From contig OY752143.1 in NCBI GenBank assembly GCA_963573315.1, positions 1,488,001 to 1,552,000 of the forward strand: 64,000 nt of DNA, given 5' to 3'. The number at the start of each line of letters is the position of its first letter. Position 1 is the first letter of the stretch. Shown piece after piece: positions 35,659 to 47,579 of the stretch. The stretch comes from Entomortierella parvispora. Its lineage: Eukaryota; Mortierellomycota; Mortierellomycetes; Mortierellales; Mortierellaceae. The notes below the pieces were generated by a model, which was given only the letters and a program-made list of their open reading frames with translations, was not told the DNA's origin and searched no databases. Made by a program: the position numbers and the translations under genes.

Positions 35659-36586
35659 TGCGTGTCTGCGTCCAGTCGTGTCCCAGTCAGCCAAAGATCG
35701 CTGATCAGCCAGCCATGCCATGCCATGCAGACACATGACTCCGAGGGAGAGAGGAGAGGCCTCATCCTGCCACTGCCCGTCACCCCCTTCATTCCTTTGG
35801 TCTGGTGTGCATCCACCTACTTTTATTTCTCACCCTTCAGGCGTGGGCACAGCAGAGCATGGGGATGAACGGCATCCACTATGCATTCCCATTCGTCCGT
35901 GTTGGTAGCCTCCTTCGGAGGGTTAATGCAAAGGACCAATATGCATGTTGTGTTGCCGTTCTTCCATGGACACAAACACACACACAATGCACCTGCCACA
36001 TGGCGCAATTGCCTGTGATGACATACTCCAACGTTGACCCCCTGTGGATCGCGCTGCGGGAATGACACACCAACTAACAGCTGTCTGTCGACTTCCAGCA
36101 AGCCCTGCCTCCTTGACTCTCGCCTTTTCTACTCTCCTACTACTCCCCTCTTCTCTTCACGTACCCTCCTACGACCGTGCCTTGCAGCTCCATGTTTTTG
36201 GCACGCTCTCTCTCGCTCTTACTGCGACGGACGGCTGAAGACAGACACCAAAAGGAAAAAATAGACGCGAACACAAAAAAAGGGGCGATCTGCGCTGGGC
36301 ACAAGGTCTTCGTCTTTCTCCATTCGTTCAATTGTGTTGCCTATGATGCTCTACCCACAGCGACCCCACCACATGACTTACAATAAAAAAAAAAAAAAAA
36401 AAAAAAACTTTCGTGGACCCTGCCCCAGATCAATTCACAACTCTTCACTATCCTGCTCCCTGCGTCCAGCCCCATGGGCTACCGTTCAATTCTGATGGTT
36501 GAAAATGGGAGGGAGGTGTATTTTTCATTTGTTTTCCCCTCCGTTATATATCTAATAAGTTTCTGTCGTTCCTTCCGTTCCTTCTT

Positions 36587-39221
36587 TTACAATGGAATGT
36601 TTCCGTGCTTGCGAGCAGGGTTCTCCTGCTTCTTGGAGCGCAGCATCTCCAGATCCTCAATGATTCTGCGGCGCGTTGTCGAGGGCTCAATCACATCATC
36701 GACATATCCACGCTGTGCTGCTGGCAAGGGGTTGGCAAACTTGCTAATGTAGTCCTTCTCGGCCGACGCACGGTCAGAGCTGGATCGGAAAATAATCTCC
36801 ACAGCTCCCTTAGCTCTGTTGTTTGAAGAAAAAAAATAAAAAATAAAATCTGTTCAGTCGCTGGTTGTTACTTTCTTCCACACAAGTCCTTTCTGTGATC
36901 AGCAACAAACAATCCATGCACTGTCATGGAGCAATAAACACTGGGTAAAGAGTTTCCAAGCCAGGTTTGGGCAAGAGAAATAACCAGAGAACAGGATCAA
37001 GGTCATTTTTTTTGGTACGTTGCACAAGTGAAGCGTGTCAACATGACATGCAATGCAGGAAAAGAAGGGGAGGGGGGTCCATCAAGCAACGTGACAATAG
37101 AAGAAACTCCTCTCATTTGAATAGTGAGGACAGCGCGTGGAAGGGCAGAATGAGAATTAGACAGCAGAAAAGGGTACATGCAACCCACTTACCCCATGAC
37201 TGCAATCTCAGCAGTAGGCCAGGCATAGTTGAGGTCTCCGCGGAGATGCTTCGAGCTCATGACGTCGTAGGCACCTCCATAAGCCTTGCGGGTAATGACG
37301 GTAACCTTAGGCACGGTAGCCTCGGCGTAGGCATACAAGAGCTTGGCTCCGTGACGAATGATACCGTTGTGCTCCTGAGCGGTTCCAGGCAAGAAACCGG
37401 GAACATCGACCAGGGTGAGAATTGGGATGTTGAAGGCATCGGCGAAACGGACAAAGCGGGCAGCCTTGACCGAGGAGTTGATGTCAAGCACACCGGACGA
37501 CACCAAGGGCTGGTTGGCAATGATGGAGACGGTGCGTCCACCCATGCGGCCAAAACCAATGACAATGTTCTTGGCATAATCGGGCATAATCTCAAAGAAC
37601 TGAGAGTCATCAACAAGACGAGTAATAACATCCTTAATATCATAGGCCTTGGTCGAATCCACGGGCACAATCTGGTTCAAAGAGGCATCCTCGCGGTCAG
37701 AAGGATCATCTGTGTAGCGGACGGGGGCCTGCTCCTTGTTAGAGAGGGGCAAGAAGTCGATAAAGTCGCGGAGACGCTGAAGAGCTTCAACATCGTTCTC
37801 GAAAGCGTTGTGGGCAACACCAGACTTGACAGTGTGGGCCTTGGCACCTCCGAGCTCCTCCTGGGTGACCTCCTCCTTGGTAACAGTCTTGACGACATCG
37901 GGTCCAGTCACGAAAAGATAAGAGGTATCACGGACCATGAAGGTAAAGTCGGTCAAGGCGGGAGAGTAAACGGCACCACCAGCGCAAGGTCCCATGATGA
38001 GGGAGATCTGAGGAACAACACCCGACGACATGACGTTTTTCTACAGATCGCAATAAAAATGTAAAACGTTAGCCTGGCGTCTTGCAGCTTTTTTTCTTGG
38101 TCAACAGTCCTTGTCAACCCTCCTCGTCGGTAGCTGTTGGGGAGCCATATCCAAAAGAGATCCATTGCTGTGGATGATCGACAGCCTAAAGAGACAATCC
38201 GCATTCTTTTCCCGAATTTCGACCTGTTGGCGCGGCCAAATCATTCAACCTGGCCCTTATTTCATCGTTCACAGTTTGGTCCTGACAAACAAACATCCTC
38301 TAATACGAACGCTTCTCTGAGAAGGGTAGGTGTCCTTACCAAGAAAATATCGGCATATCCGGCAAGGGACTCGACACCCTCCTGGATACGGGCTCCGCCA
38401 GAGTCATTAAGTCCAATGACAGGAGCTCCAACCAAGAGAGCCTTATCCATGATCTTGCAGATCTTTTGGGCATGGGTCTTTGAGAGGGATCCACCGAAAG
38501 CGGTGAAATCCTGAGAGAACAGGAAGATGCGGCGGCCGTTGACGGTACCATGACCAGTAACAACACCATCACCAGTAATCTATTAGGGAGAAGTGTTTGC
38601 AGTTGGGTTAGGCTGAGCATCTCTCGGCAGAGTTGCAGGAGCTGGTTGGAGTAGATAAGATACCTTTTGCTTCTCCATTCCAAAGTCCACGCAGTTGTGC
38701 TCGACAAAGGCATCGTATTCGCGGAAGGAACCAGCATCGACCAAGAGCTCGATGCGCTCACGAGCAGTGAGCTTGCCCTGTGAAATGGAATTGTAAATGC
38801 GAGAGATTGTTAGGATCTGATCTGCCACTGTTGTCGTGCATAATCCAGCATGAGCATGAAATGAAACGTGGACTGGTTGGATCCATCAATGGACACAAAA
38901 CATGCCTTCTTGTGCTGGGTCTCGATTCTCTTCAAACCACCACCCAAGAGAGACTCCTGACGCTTGCCATCGATCTTGGCGACAACATCCTGTCGATTTC
39001 AGAAAAAGGTAAGGAATAATGAGATTAGCACGGGATGCTCTGGGACGTCAGCAAGTTCTGAATCAGTACAATCAATCGAATCAGGGACGAACATTCTCGG
39101 CAGAGAGCGCGGTCTTTCCGATGGCATAGTGGCGGGCGCTGGTGGCAAAGGCGGGAAGGGAACGACGAGTGGCCGAGGCCATGGCGGCCCTGGAGGCGAC
39201 AAGAGTCGAAAGACGGAACAT
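36587..39221 (-). CDS. PCCB: Propionyl-CoA carboxylase beta subunit, mitochondrial
   Basis: Carboxyltransferase subunit that moves CO2 from biotin to propionyl-CoA, giving methylmalonyl-CoA. Exons: 39221-39093, 38989-38906, 38777-38664, 38579-38340, 38040-37193 and 36815-36587, in phase, 547 residues (human 539). The N-terminus ([20 protein letters not shown]) is a mitochondrial presequence. Conserved stretches: [69 protein letters not shown] and [17 protein letters not shown], with the oxyanion Gly residues intact, ending RKHGNIPL. The intron after QHKK starts with GCATGT, a GC-AG intron demanded by the conserved KK-GKLTAR junction. The first intron uses a weak GTTCGT donor. Divergent from the alpha-subunit gene. 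Methylcrotonyl-CoA carboxylase beta is excluded by the close match to PCCB. Confidence 0.96.
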
Positions 39222-39507
39222 TGTGATGGGGGACAATGGAGAGGAGTGAGGAGATGAAAGAAAAAGAGAGGCGAAATAGAATAAAATAGCAAGGAAAAAA
39301 AGAGAACAGAGAAGAGGGCGGGATCGAATGGACTTGGATGATCCCCTCCTCCTCTCGGACGGGCGCCGAGAATCCCAGGGAGAGAGCAGCATCCCTGCAG
39401 CAAGGGCGTTTCATCTCTTTCTGAGCATGGCAATGCGCCATCCGTGTCGATTCGCCATCGGCCCATCATTGATGTTGCTTTTCTCTCTTGTCTCTCTGTC
39501 TCCTCTG

Positions 39508-39540
<33 letters not shown>

Positions 39541-40632
39541 CCATCGCGTCTAACCACACGCCTCTTTCTCAGAGAGGCTCTTCTCTTTCCCCCGCACCAC
39601 AACTCCGCACTCGGCTCGGTCGCGCTCTGCAGGGTTCTTGGACGAACGCTCTGGCTGGCAAACAAACAATTGCCTTCTCTCTTCTCACGAGCCTCCAGCT
39701 GTACCCTTGCACATCCGCGATGGGTCGGCCAACGCGGCATCGCCATGCCCTCTCTCAATGGTGCGGGGGAGCCAGGGGAGCAAGGGGAGGAGGAGGAACG
39801 TTACTTGCCCATAATTGGTGTTTGTTTGATTTCTTTTCTTTTGAACCCTCGTGAATTTTCCCACGGGGTCCTTAGCGGGTTCCTGGCTGCTCTGAGATTG
39901 AACCATCAAATCGCCGAGCGACGTCCAGAGAAGGAGGGGAAAGGAGAGGATTTCTTTCTCACGCGGCAGAGCTCCTCCGAGCGTAGACAGGACCATTCGT
40001 CCCAGCTGAGGTTGCAATGCAGTGGATTTGTAGGGAGCGCACGCGTTGTCAATGTCAGGATAGCTTGCGAGCAACAACAATGGCTCGCTTGGTAGACTTT
40101 GGTGATCCGGGACGAGCCTTCGGGAAAATAAGCGCTTCAGACCCAAGCCGGCAACCGTGTTTGGAAGGCCAAAACAACAGCAGCAAGATGCTGCGATCCG
40201 AGAATAATCGCGGCGATGCGGATGAGGGTCGAAGGAGAGTTGTGTCCGTGGATCGAGCCGTGATGTGTGTGTGTGCGTGTCCTGTGGCGAGCGTCGTTTT
40301 GAGCACACGGCACAGACGCGATCCAAGACGACAACAAAGCTGGGGGTGTTGCGAATAACAGACCTGGACTTTTCAGGCTGCTGGCGATGAGAGGATGGTT
40401 GGGCCCATGCAGCCTGCAGAAAGAAAAGAGGAATGAGAATGGCTTCTGCAGTGATCAATCATCCTTGCCTCCGCCCTGAATCATTGCCATCGCTCTTTGT
40501 GCTTCATCTTTTTTTCATTACCGCGGTCGTTTTTTTTGTACTCGGTGCCCTTTTTATTTCGTCTTTCTTTCTTCCCTTCCATCACTCTCTCTCCTCTCTT
40601 TCTCATCCTTCCCCACATCCCATTACCTCGCC
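39222..40632. promoter_or_regulatory. Shared 1.4 kb interval between PCCB and PCCA
   Basis: Bidirectional 5' region. It carries eight CTGT units at about 39509-39540, a CT-rich leader before PCCA (40500-40630) and a GA-rich leader before PCCB. No second gene seen. No TATA box recognised on either side. Confidence 0.6.
39509..39540. repeat. (CTGT)8 microsatellite in the PCC promoter
   Basis: Eight tetranucleotide units inside the shared promoter interval. Confidence 0.85.
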
Positions 40633-43600
40633 ATGTCGCTTTCGCTCGCCGCGGCCATCCCTCGCACTTCCGGTCGCTGGGTCTGCTCCCTGACTGCGAC
40701 CCGCCAGCGCCTCTTCCATGCCTCGGCCCTTTCTCGCGCCCAGTCAGCCGCTGTCGCCACCCCTAACCAGGCCCAGGACTTTTCCAGATATGGCAAGGTA
40801 ACAATACAACCTATGCCTGCCTGCCACCCCCCTCAACCCACACCTCCTTCAGGATTCTAATAAAAGCCAAGGCAGATCAGGACTTGGGGGGAGGATCTAG
40901 ACATGGCCATCTTGTCCTGATCTTGACTGAATGACCTCTTTGTTTGAAGGGTCCATGCAAGATCCATACCGTGCGTGCGATTGGCAAATGCTAACCCCTG
41001 TCTTTGCATTCCGAGAATAGACCTTTGACAAGATCTTGATCGCCAACAGAGGAGAGATTGCCTGCCGTGTGATTAGGACCGCAAAGAAGATGGGTATCAA
41101 GACGGTTGCCATTCACTCGGATGCCGATGTCAACAGCTTGCACGTCCAGCTCGCTGACGAGGCTGTTAATGTGGTACGGTATTCCCTTTCTATATTGAGC
41201 TAGTTCGATGATCTTTGGCGGGCATAACAAGTTGTTTGAGATGTAGACTCTTCAGCTGGCATCGGAGAGCACTCAGGCACCAGACATTTGGCGACGCCAT
41301 GGCGGTCGAACGCTGGTTGCGGGGTTCTCGTCAATATTCTCTAAAGTGTCATCTACACCAAGCACCTCTCGTGTTCTTGGAAATTATGTTTTTGGGAGAC
41401 AACTAGACGCGGATCTAACACTGTTCTTGCTTTCATTGGCACTTCTGTCCAACCTAGGGTCCCGCCCCTACCTCGCAGAGTTACCTTAACGTCCCCAACA
41501 TCCTCAAGGCCATTAAGGACACTGGCGCTCAGGCTGTTCACCCTGGTAAAAAAAGAGACATGGATCGAAACTCGAGGCAACTTTCTAGTAGCCGTTATCT
41601 CTCAGCTCTCAGTCTCACCAATACTACTCTCTTTTTTTCTTATACCAGGTTATGGTTTCTTGTCCGAGAATGCCTCGTTCGTGAAGGCCTTGGATGCTGC
41701 TGGTGTGACGTTCATTGGACCTTCTGAGGATGCCATGGCTGCCATGGGTGACAAGATCCAGAGTAAGATCATTGCCAAGGAGTCCAAGGTCAACATTATC
41801 CCCGGATTCAATGGCGTCGTCCGTGATGTCGACCACGCCCTTGAGATTTGTAAGTCCCATTTTCTGAGTGGATCTCTTTTCGTTTGTAACAAAAACGGAA
41901 CTTCCAAACTCACTGTAAGCTTTCTAAAATTTAGCCCGCGAGATTGGATACCCTGTCATGCTCAAGGCCTCTGCAGGTGGTGGAGGAAAGGGTATGCGTA
42001 TCGCCTGGAATGACGAGGAGGTCAAGGAGGGATACAAAATTGCCAAGACCGAGTCCATGGCCTCGTTCGGTGATGACCGTCTTCTTATTGAGAAGTTCAT
42101 CGACAACCCTCGCCACATTGAGATCCAGATCATCTCGGACAAGCACGGCAACACTGTAAGCAACAAGAATAACTCCTGGGCCGATCAAAGCGCTGAACTT
42201 TCTTAATTTTGTCCTACGTAACATATGAATATTGACACATTTTGTTTTTTTTTCTGTTGAACCTTAGCTCTGGTTGCCCGAGCGTGAGTGCTCCATCCAG
42301 CGCAGAAACCAAAAGGTCATTGAGGAAGCACCCTCAACCCACATTGACGAGAAGACCCGTAAGGCTATGGGAGAGCAGGCCGTCATGTTGGCCAAGCACG
42401 TCAAGTACTCATCTGCTGGAACCGTCGAGTTCTTGGTCGACTCTCAGCGCAACTTTTACTTCTTGGAGATGAACACCCGTCTTCAGGTCGAGCATCCCAT
42501 CACTGAATATATTACCGGTATGGATTTGGTCGAGCAGATGATCCGTGTTGCTGCCAACCAGAAGTTGATCCCCAAGCAGGAAGACATCAAGATTAACGGT
42601 TGGGCCATCGAGTCCCGTGTCTACGCTGAGGATCCCGAGAAGTACTTGCCCTCGATCGGTCGTCTCTCCAAGTACATCGAGCCCACCTCGACAAAGGGTG
42701 AGAACGAGGTCCGCTGCGACTCTGGTATTGTGGAGGGATCCGAAATTAGCATCTACTACGATCCCATGATCTGCAAGCTCTGCACCCACGGTGCCTCGCG
42801 TGAAGAGGCCATCGAGAACATGAAGCGCGCCTTGGACTCGTACGTGATCAAGGGCGTGACCCACAACATCCCTCTCTTGCGTGAGGTTGTCTCCCATGAC
42901 CGCTTTGCCTCCGGCAAGTACTCGACCAAATTCTTGGCTGAGGAATACCCCACTGGTTTCAAGGGACATGCCCCTACCCCTACTTCCCTCGCCCAGTTGG
43001 CCTCCATGGCTGGTATCATGCACGCCAAGCGCGAGCTCCGTAACTGGGCCTGGGGCCGTGGCCGTGAGGCTCTCTTGAAGGAGGATCTCCAGGGCAAGGC
43101 CCCCCACAGCTGGGAGATCTTTGTCGGCGTCCAGGGTGTTGATGAGAAGGTTCCCGTTAAGGTGCACAAGACTGGTCGTGCTTCCAACGGTGAGGATGAG
43201 TTTGAAGTTTCCACCCCCGGTATGGCCCCCTTCACCACCGCCGCTCACTGGCCATTGGAGTCCCCCCTGATCACCAACACCTTCGATAACGGTGAGGAGG
43301 TCACTCTCCAGTACTTGGACACCCTCCCCCTCGGATTCCGCGTTCAGCATCTCGGTACCAAGTTTGACATCACCATCAACAACGCAGCCCAGCACGCCCT
43401 TTCAAAATACATGCCCATCAAGGAGAAGGCCTCTACCACCAACATGATCTTGTCCCCTATGCCTGGTTCTGTCGTCTCGGTCGATGTCAAGGTCGGTGAT
43501 GTCGTTGCTGAGGGAACTGCCGTCGCCACGATCGAGGCCATGAAGATGGCCAACGTCTTGCGCTCCGTTCGTGCTGGTGTTGTCAAGTCTGTCAAGGTCA

Positions 43601-43686
43601 AGGCCGGTGACTCTGTGGCCGGTGATGAGCTCTTGATCGAGTTTGAGGAGGAGGCCAAGGAGGCCCCCAAGGAGGAGAAGAAGTAA
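40633..43686 (+). CDS. PCCA: Propionyl-CoA carboxylase alpha subunit, mitochondrial
   Basis: Biotin carboxylase and biotin carrier subunit. Exons: 40633-40797, 41021-41173, 41458-41545, 41649-41849, 41935-42155 and 42268-43686, all GT-AG and in phase, 748 residues. Residues 1-50 are a presequence rich in Arg, Ser and Ala. The biotin carboxylase domain starts [20 protein letters not shown] and shows [15 protein letters not shown] (ATP loop), [32 protein letters not shown] and [16 protein letters not shown]. The carrier domain ends the protein: [14 protein letters not shown] then the biotinylation motif EAMKM with Lys702. The tail is Glu/Lys-rich. The first three codons and presequence resemble no pyruvate carboxylase, and no transcarboxylase domain follows. 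Its stop lies 113 bp from the stop of the convergent E2 gene. Confidence 0.96.
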
Positions 43687-43799
43687 AATAAAGAAATACA
43701 CCCCTATAGTTAGTTTTCGTACGCATCAGTTAGACCCCAAGAGACCCTGTTCAAGAGATTGAGCAATATATATATATCTTCACAAAGCACTTGGATCTT

Positions 43800-46115
43800 T
43801 TATTCCACTTTCCTCTCCGCCATGAGGGGTTGTCGCTTCTTGAGCAAGTCCCGTTTCCGCGCAACGGTCAAAGGTACTGGAAGGACGACAGAAGATGTGG
43901 CGACGTTGGTCTGCCTCTCGGACAACGGAATTACGTATGTTTTTCTAGACATGCCAGTGTCTACCATGGGAATTTGAGTGAAGTCTTTCCGTGCTACCTC
44001 CTCGGGCTCTATAGCACGTCCTTTGCCTTTATCAAGCTGCGTCTTCACCTCCGTCATTGGTTCTAATGGCTCTAAGATAGACCGGGTAACATCACGAATA
44101 AGTTCTATCTCAACCTTCGGTTCAGGTGCTAGGTCTTGCTTAAGTATGGGCTCGTGTAGAGTCTCGGAATTTGACGCGGATGCAAGTGTTTGGACTCGGT
44201 GGTAGCTTAGGTCAGGCGATGGATCCAAATCCGGGTCGAATGGAAGACGGAGCGCAGTATCTGATATGATATCGAGAGTGTGCTCGGGTATAGATTCAGG
44301 CACAGGCTCGGATATAATCATAGGGCACTGTGCAGGCACTGGTTCTAGCGCTGAGGCATTGGCTGTCTCTACAATGGTCTCAGAAATGTCGACAAAGAAT
44401 CGGCTTTGAACCTCAATTTGAGGAGTCTTTGCTGGGTGCGTTAAATTGCTTGGAAGGGAGTCACGACCGAGCTCTGCCTTTGATATGCCATGACTATCGA
44501 ACGCATGATCCTTTGCACCCCTGGAACCCATGTCTGAACACCGCGGGTCGACAGTTATAGCGAAGTCGGCCAATTCTGTGCTTTGTGAAATCCCATTCTT
44601 TGCCTTTATGATCGTAACATCATCTTCCTTTTCCTGAACCTTGACCATCTGAAGAGCCGCCCTCGCCTTTTTGTTGCTAATTGGGTGGGACGGAGTGGTG
44701 GCCGTGATGGCAGAGGGCCTCTTCCTGGACATAGGTCGCGCCTGGGGAATAGTAGGTAGTGAGTCCTCTTTCCTTAAAGAATCCTGAACTACCTCCACTG
44801 TCGCCTTCGCTTCTATGTCTGTGTGCGATAGTCGAGAGAGCAAGTGAGAAGACTCGGGTTGTTGGCCATGATGGCTAGAGGTATTCGCTACTATACTAGC
44901 GCTGCTTGAGGCATCCACTACTTCGGTAGAAATCACGGGCTCTGACAGAGGCGCGTTTGGTGAGGGTGCAACTGGCTTTCGCATGCTCAAACTCGGCTTT
45001 TTGAGTGCTGGGCGTTTTGCAAGCAATGGTCGTCCAGGACCGGATATCGACGAACTGAGGCCAAGTCCGAACAAATATGAGAGAGGTTCCGGAGTTGAAA
45101 TGGACACTGGCTGTGTTTGCGACATTGGCGGAGACATTGATGAAATTGTTGATGTTGCTGATGACGATGAAGAAGATACCGAGGATGACGAAGAGGCATG
45201 AGGCCCTGCCAATATCTTTGTCCTGATGCTCTCGTTGTTTGTTGAAGAAGCACCATCCTAGGACGTGAAAGACAAGATAAGCTACCGTTAAGCCACAAGA
45301 ATAGCTTTCCTCGCAGACAAACATCCACATAAATCAAAGGAGAGTACCTTCACGTCATGTGCGAGGCTATTCTCTGTCCTTCTTACAGCGTATCTCTTTG
45401 TATAGTCCCTTGCCTTGATTGTAAAGTCTTCCTGATTTTCTTTGAACTCATTAGCCTAGGATTGTCAAACATAGGTAATTAAAAACTGATCCACTCTTTG
45501 ATGCCGAGGAATCAAGTCCAGTCGATTGCATACTATGTCCACTATAAGTGGGTCATCCGGGTTCGGATACGCAAGGAGTACTCGTAGGGACGTTAAAACG
45601 GTTTGGATATTCAAGGAAGGTCGCCAAGTTCCTTTCGATCCAGTCTTCAGAATATCTAAACAAATCCTGCCTTGGTCATCAATATTGGGGTGGTAGACTT
45701 TTGTAATGAACTGGCATCGCGGGGGTTCCATCGGGTATCTGTAAGACGAACGTCAGTTAGAAATGAGCCATCTAGCGCCACCAAATCCCTGCAGCATGAG
45801 TGCACAGTGACCAAGCGAGCACTCTTTACCTCTCAGGAATGTTGATTTCGATCTGAAAGACTCCGCCGAAATAGGGTGTATCTTCAGGTCCTTCTAGCTC
45901 TAGGAGGTTGATGATAATTATGGATTAGAATATACGAATTTCAGCGTTGGCGAACAGCGAGTTCCTGTGGAATCCTCCGCAATTGCTGTACCTGCATGGA
46001 GATGGACCATGCTGTCATTCACTGGGTAGCAAATCACGCCCTCTGGAGGCTTGCATTCTAGGTCTTTAAGTTCCTTGTTCAGCCGTCCAGCGGCCATGTT
46101 CAGTCTTCCAGCCAT
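43800..46115 (-). CDS. UBE2T-like ubiquitin-conjugating E2 with very long C-terminal tail
   Basis: E2 enzyme; in animals and plants UBE2T works with FANCL to monoubiquitinate FANCD2/FANCI in crosslink repair. Exons: 46115-45992, 45899-45830, 45738-45534, 45455-45348 and 45257-43800, GT-AG, in phase, 654 residues. The E2 core (about 1-169) has [19 protein letters not shown] and [20 protein letters not shown] with catalytic Cys91, then [10 protein letters not shown], which matches human UBE2T (PNPDDPLM) closely, and the last helix ([18 protein letters not shown]). Residues 170-654 are Ser/Pro/Glu-rich and disordered, with basic, NLS-like stretches ([16 protein letters not shown]). UBE2T is normally about 200 residues. 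A second ATG at 46097 would shorten the protein by six residues. Divergent from TIM22. Confidence 0.83.
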
Positions 46116-46490
46116 TGTCGTCAAGTGTCCATGTGTCCTTGAGGTTGTTCTGGGAATGCGATGTGAAATGCGCAAGCGCGACTTTGGTGGCGTAGGGTCT
46201 GATTAAGGGTCTCCAGTCCAAAGCAGTTTATCACGTGCGAATACCAGTCACTTTTTTTTTTTTTTTTTTTTGGAAACATTCATTTTTCTCCTTGGTCCGT
46301 CCATCACCCGAGTTCAAACGGTCATCTCTTCTTTCAGGAACAACGCAGCTGGACGACGGCGGCACATCTCGACTCTTTCCTTCTCAACAAAGTCATCAAC
46401 CCACAACCTCAACTCCTGCTTTCTCTCTCCGTGAGCGCCTGTTCTCGACTTCCCTCATACCCCAGCGACCAAAGCTCAGAGTCATTCATC
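46116..46490. promoter_or_regulatory. Divergent promoter of the E2 and TIM22 genes
   Basis: 375 bp containing TCACGTGC at 46231-46238 and a T run of 20 at 46252-46271. Confidence 0.55.
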
Positions 46491-47306
46491 ATGAACATGA
46501 ACCCCATGCCACAAGCACCCGCCCAGCCCGGCGGTGCCTCCCCAGACCAGGTCGCTCTCTTCAACTCAGTCTTCCGTGAGAACTGCCCCTTCAAGTTTGT
46601 CTTTGGTGGTGTCACAGGTATGATTGTAGATCAGGGCCCCTTTGGAAGGCCTCCTTGCTCTCTACCAGATCCCAGTCGATCTGGGCAATCGATGCTATCA
46701 GGCGGCGATCTGTGCAAACCTATTTCACAATAACCATAGCTCTAACCCTTGAACAACATTCTTTAATCCGATGTAGGTTTCGCTCTTGGAGGAGTCTTCG
46801 GTATTGTCATGTCTTCTTTCGAGTTTGCAGGACCTCAGCTTACACCGCAGCTTCAAGAGTTGTCGACGAGGGAGCAGATGAAGATTATGTTGAAGGATAT
46901 GGGATCCCGATCGTACTCTTCTGCAAAGAACTTTGCTGTCGTTGCCGCCATCTTTTCATCGAGCGAGTGTTTTATTGAGGGCGTAAGTTCCTTCCCTAGC
47001 TCTTTGCTGCATATGTATTTCACATTCCTGTGACTGATCGGTTCTCAGAAGAGCCGTGGTGGCACATTTGTTTGTCAGACAAGGAGACAGGCATGGATTT
47101 TAACATATTTTTTTTTCTTTTTGTTTGCATTGTATCGATTTTAGTACCGCGCCAAGAACGATATCTACAACGGAGCTGCAGCAGGATGCTTTACTGGAGG
47201 CGTATTGGCAGCCAAGGGTGGAGCCAAGGCTGCCGGTGTTGGATGTGCTGGTTTTGCTGCCTTCTCCACTGCCATTGACTACTGGATGAGGCACTCTGCT
47301 GAATAA
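46491..47306 (+). CDS. TIM22: Mitochondrial inner-membrane translocase subunit Tim22
   Basis: Channel-forming core of the TIM22 complex that inserts carrier proteins into the inner membrane. Exons 46491-46617, 46777-46982 and 47145-47306, GT-AG, in phase, 164 residues, the usual size. Tim17/22/23-family features: [20 protein letters not shown] (first membrane segment), [37 protein letters not shown] with the family G and RxKxDxxN signature (given as landmarks over residues about 91-127), and [17 protein letters not shown]. The Met at position 3 is an alternative start. Confidence 0.94.
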
Positions 47307-47579
47307 CTTGTCTCTTTGTACTCTTACTCTTTACTCCTCTCATTTTTTACCCCCTCACATCATGATCATGTTAATGCATGTATTTACACCACCCTGCACC
47401 TTCGACTCCATTCAGTTCCTTTTTTTTACAATTGTAATTTTATCTCACAACCTTAGAAGAACATCTCCAAAATAAAAACATAAACTTAGGAGGCTTGACT
47501 TCTATCCAAGGCCTCCTTGAAGAGACTTGCCTAAAACTCGTATCCAAACGTTCTGGTCTGATACATCAGAGACGTGCAC

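Larger units (their letters stand above)
33724..36586. other. Intergenic, microsatellite-rich
   Basis: 2.9 kb without a confident gene. Holds a GA-rich minus-strand leader (33724-34450), a GGACAGCA-type tandem at 34258-34286, an (AC)19 at 35007-35045, five TGCGGTC units at 35624-35658 and an A run at 36385-36407. A minus-strand exon-like segment with an ATG at 35183 and a GTAAGT donor at about 35159 is visible, but no continuation was found. Confidence 0.4.

Noticed and set aside
36967-38064. 365-codon plus-strand frame
   Set aside because: Antisense shadow of PCCB, without recognisable domains.
42409-43395. 328-codon minus-strand frame
   Set aside because: Antisense shadow of PCCA exon 6.
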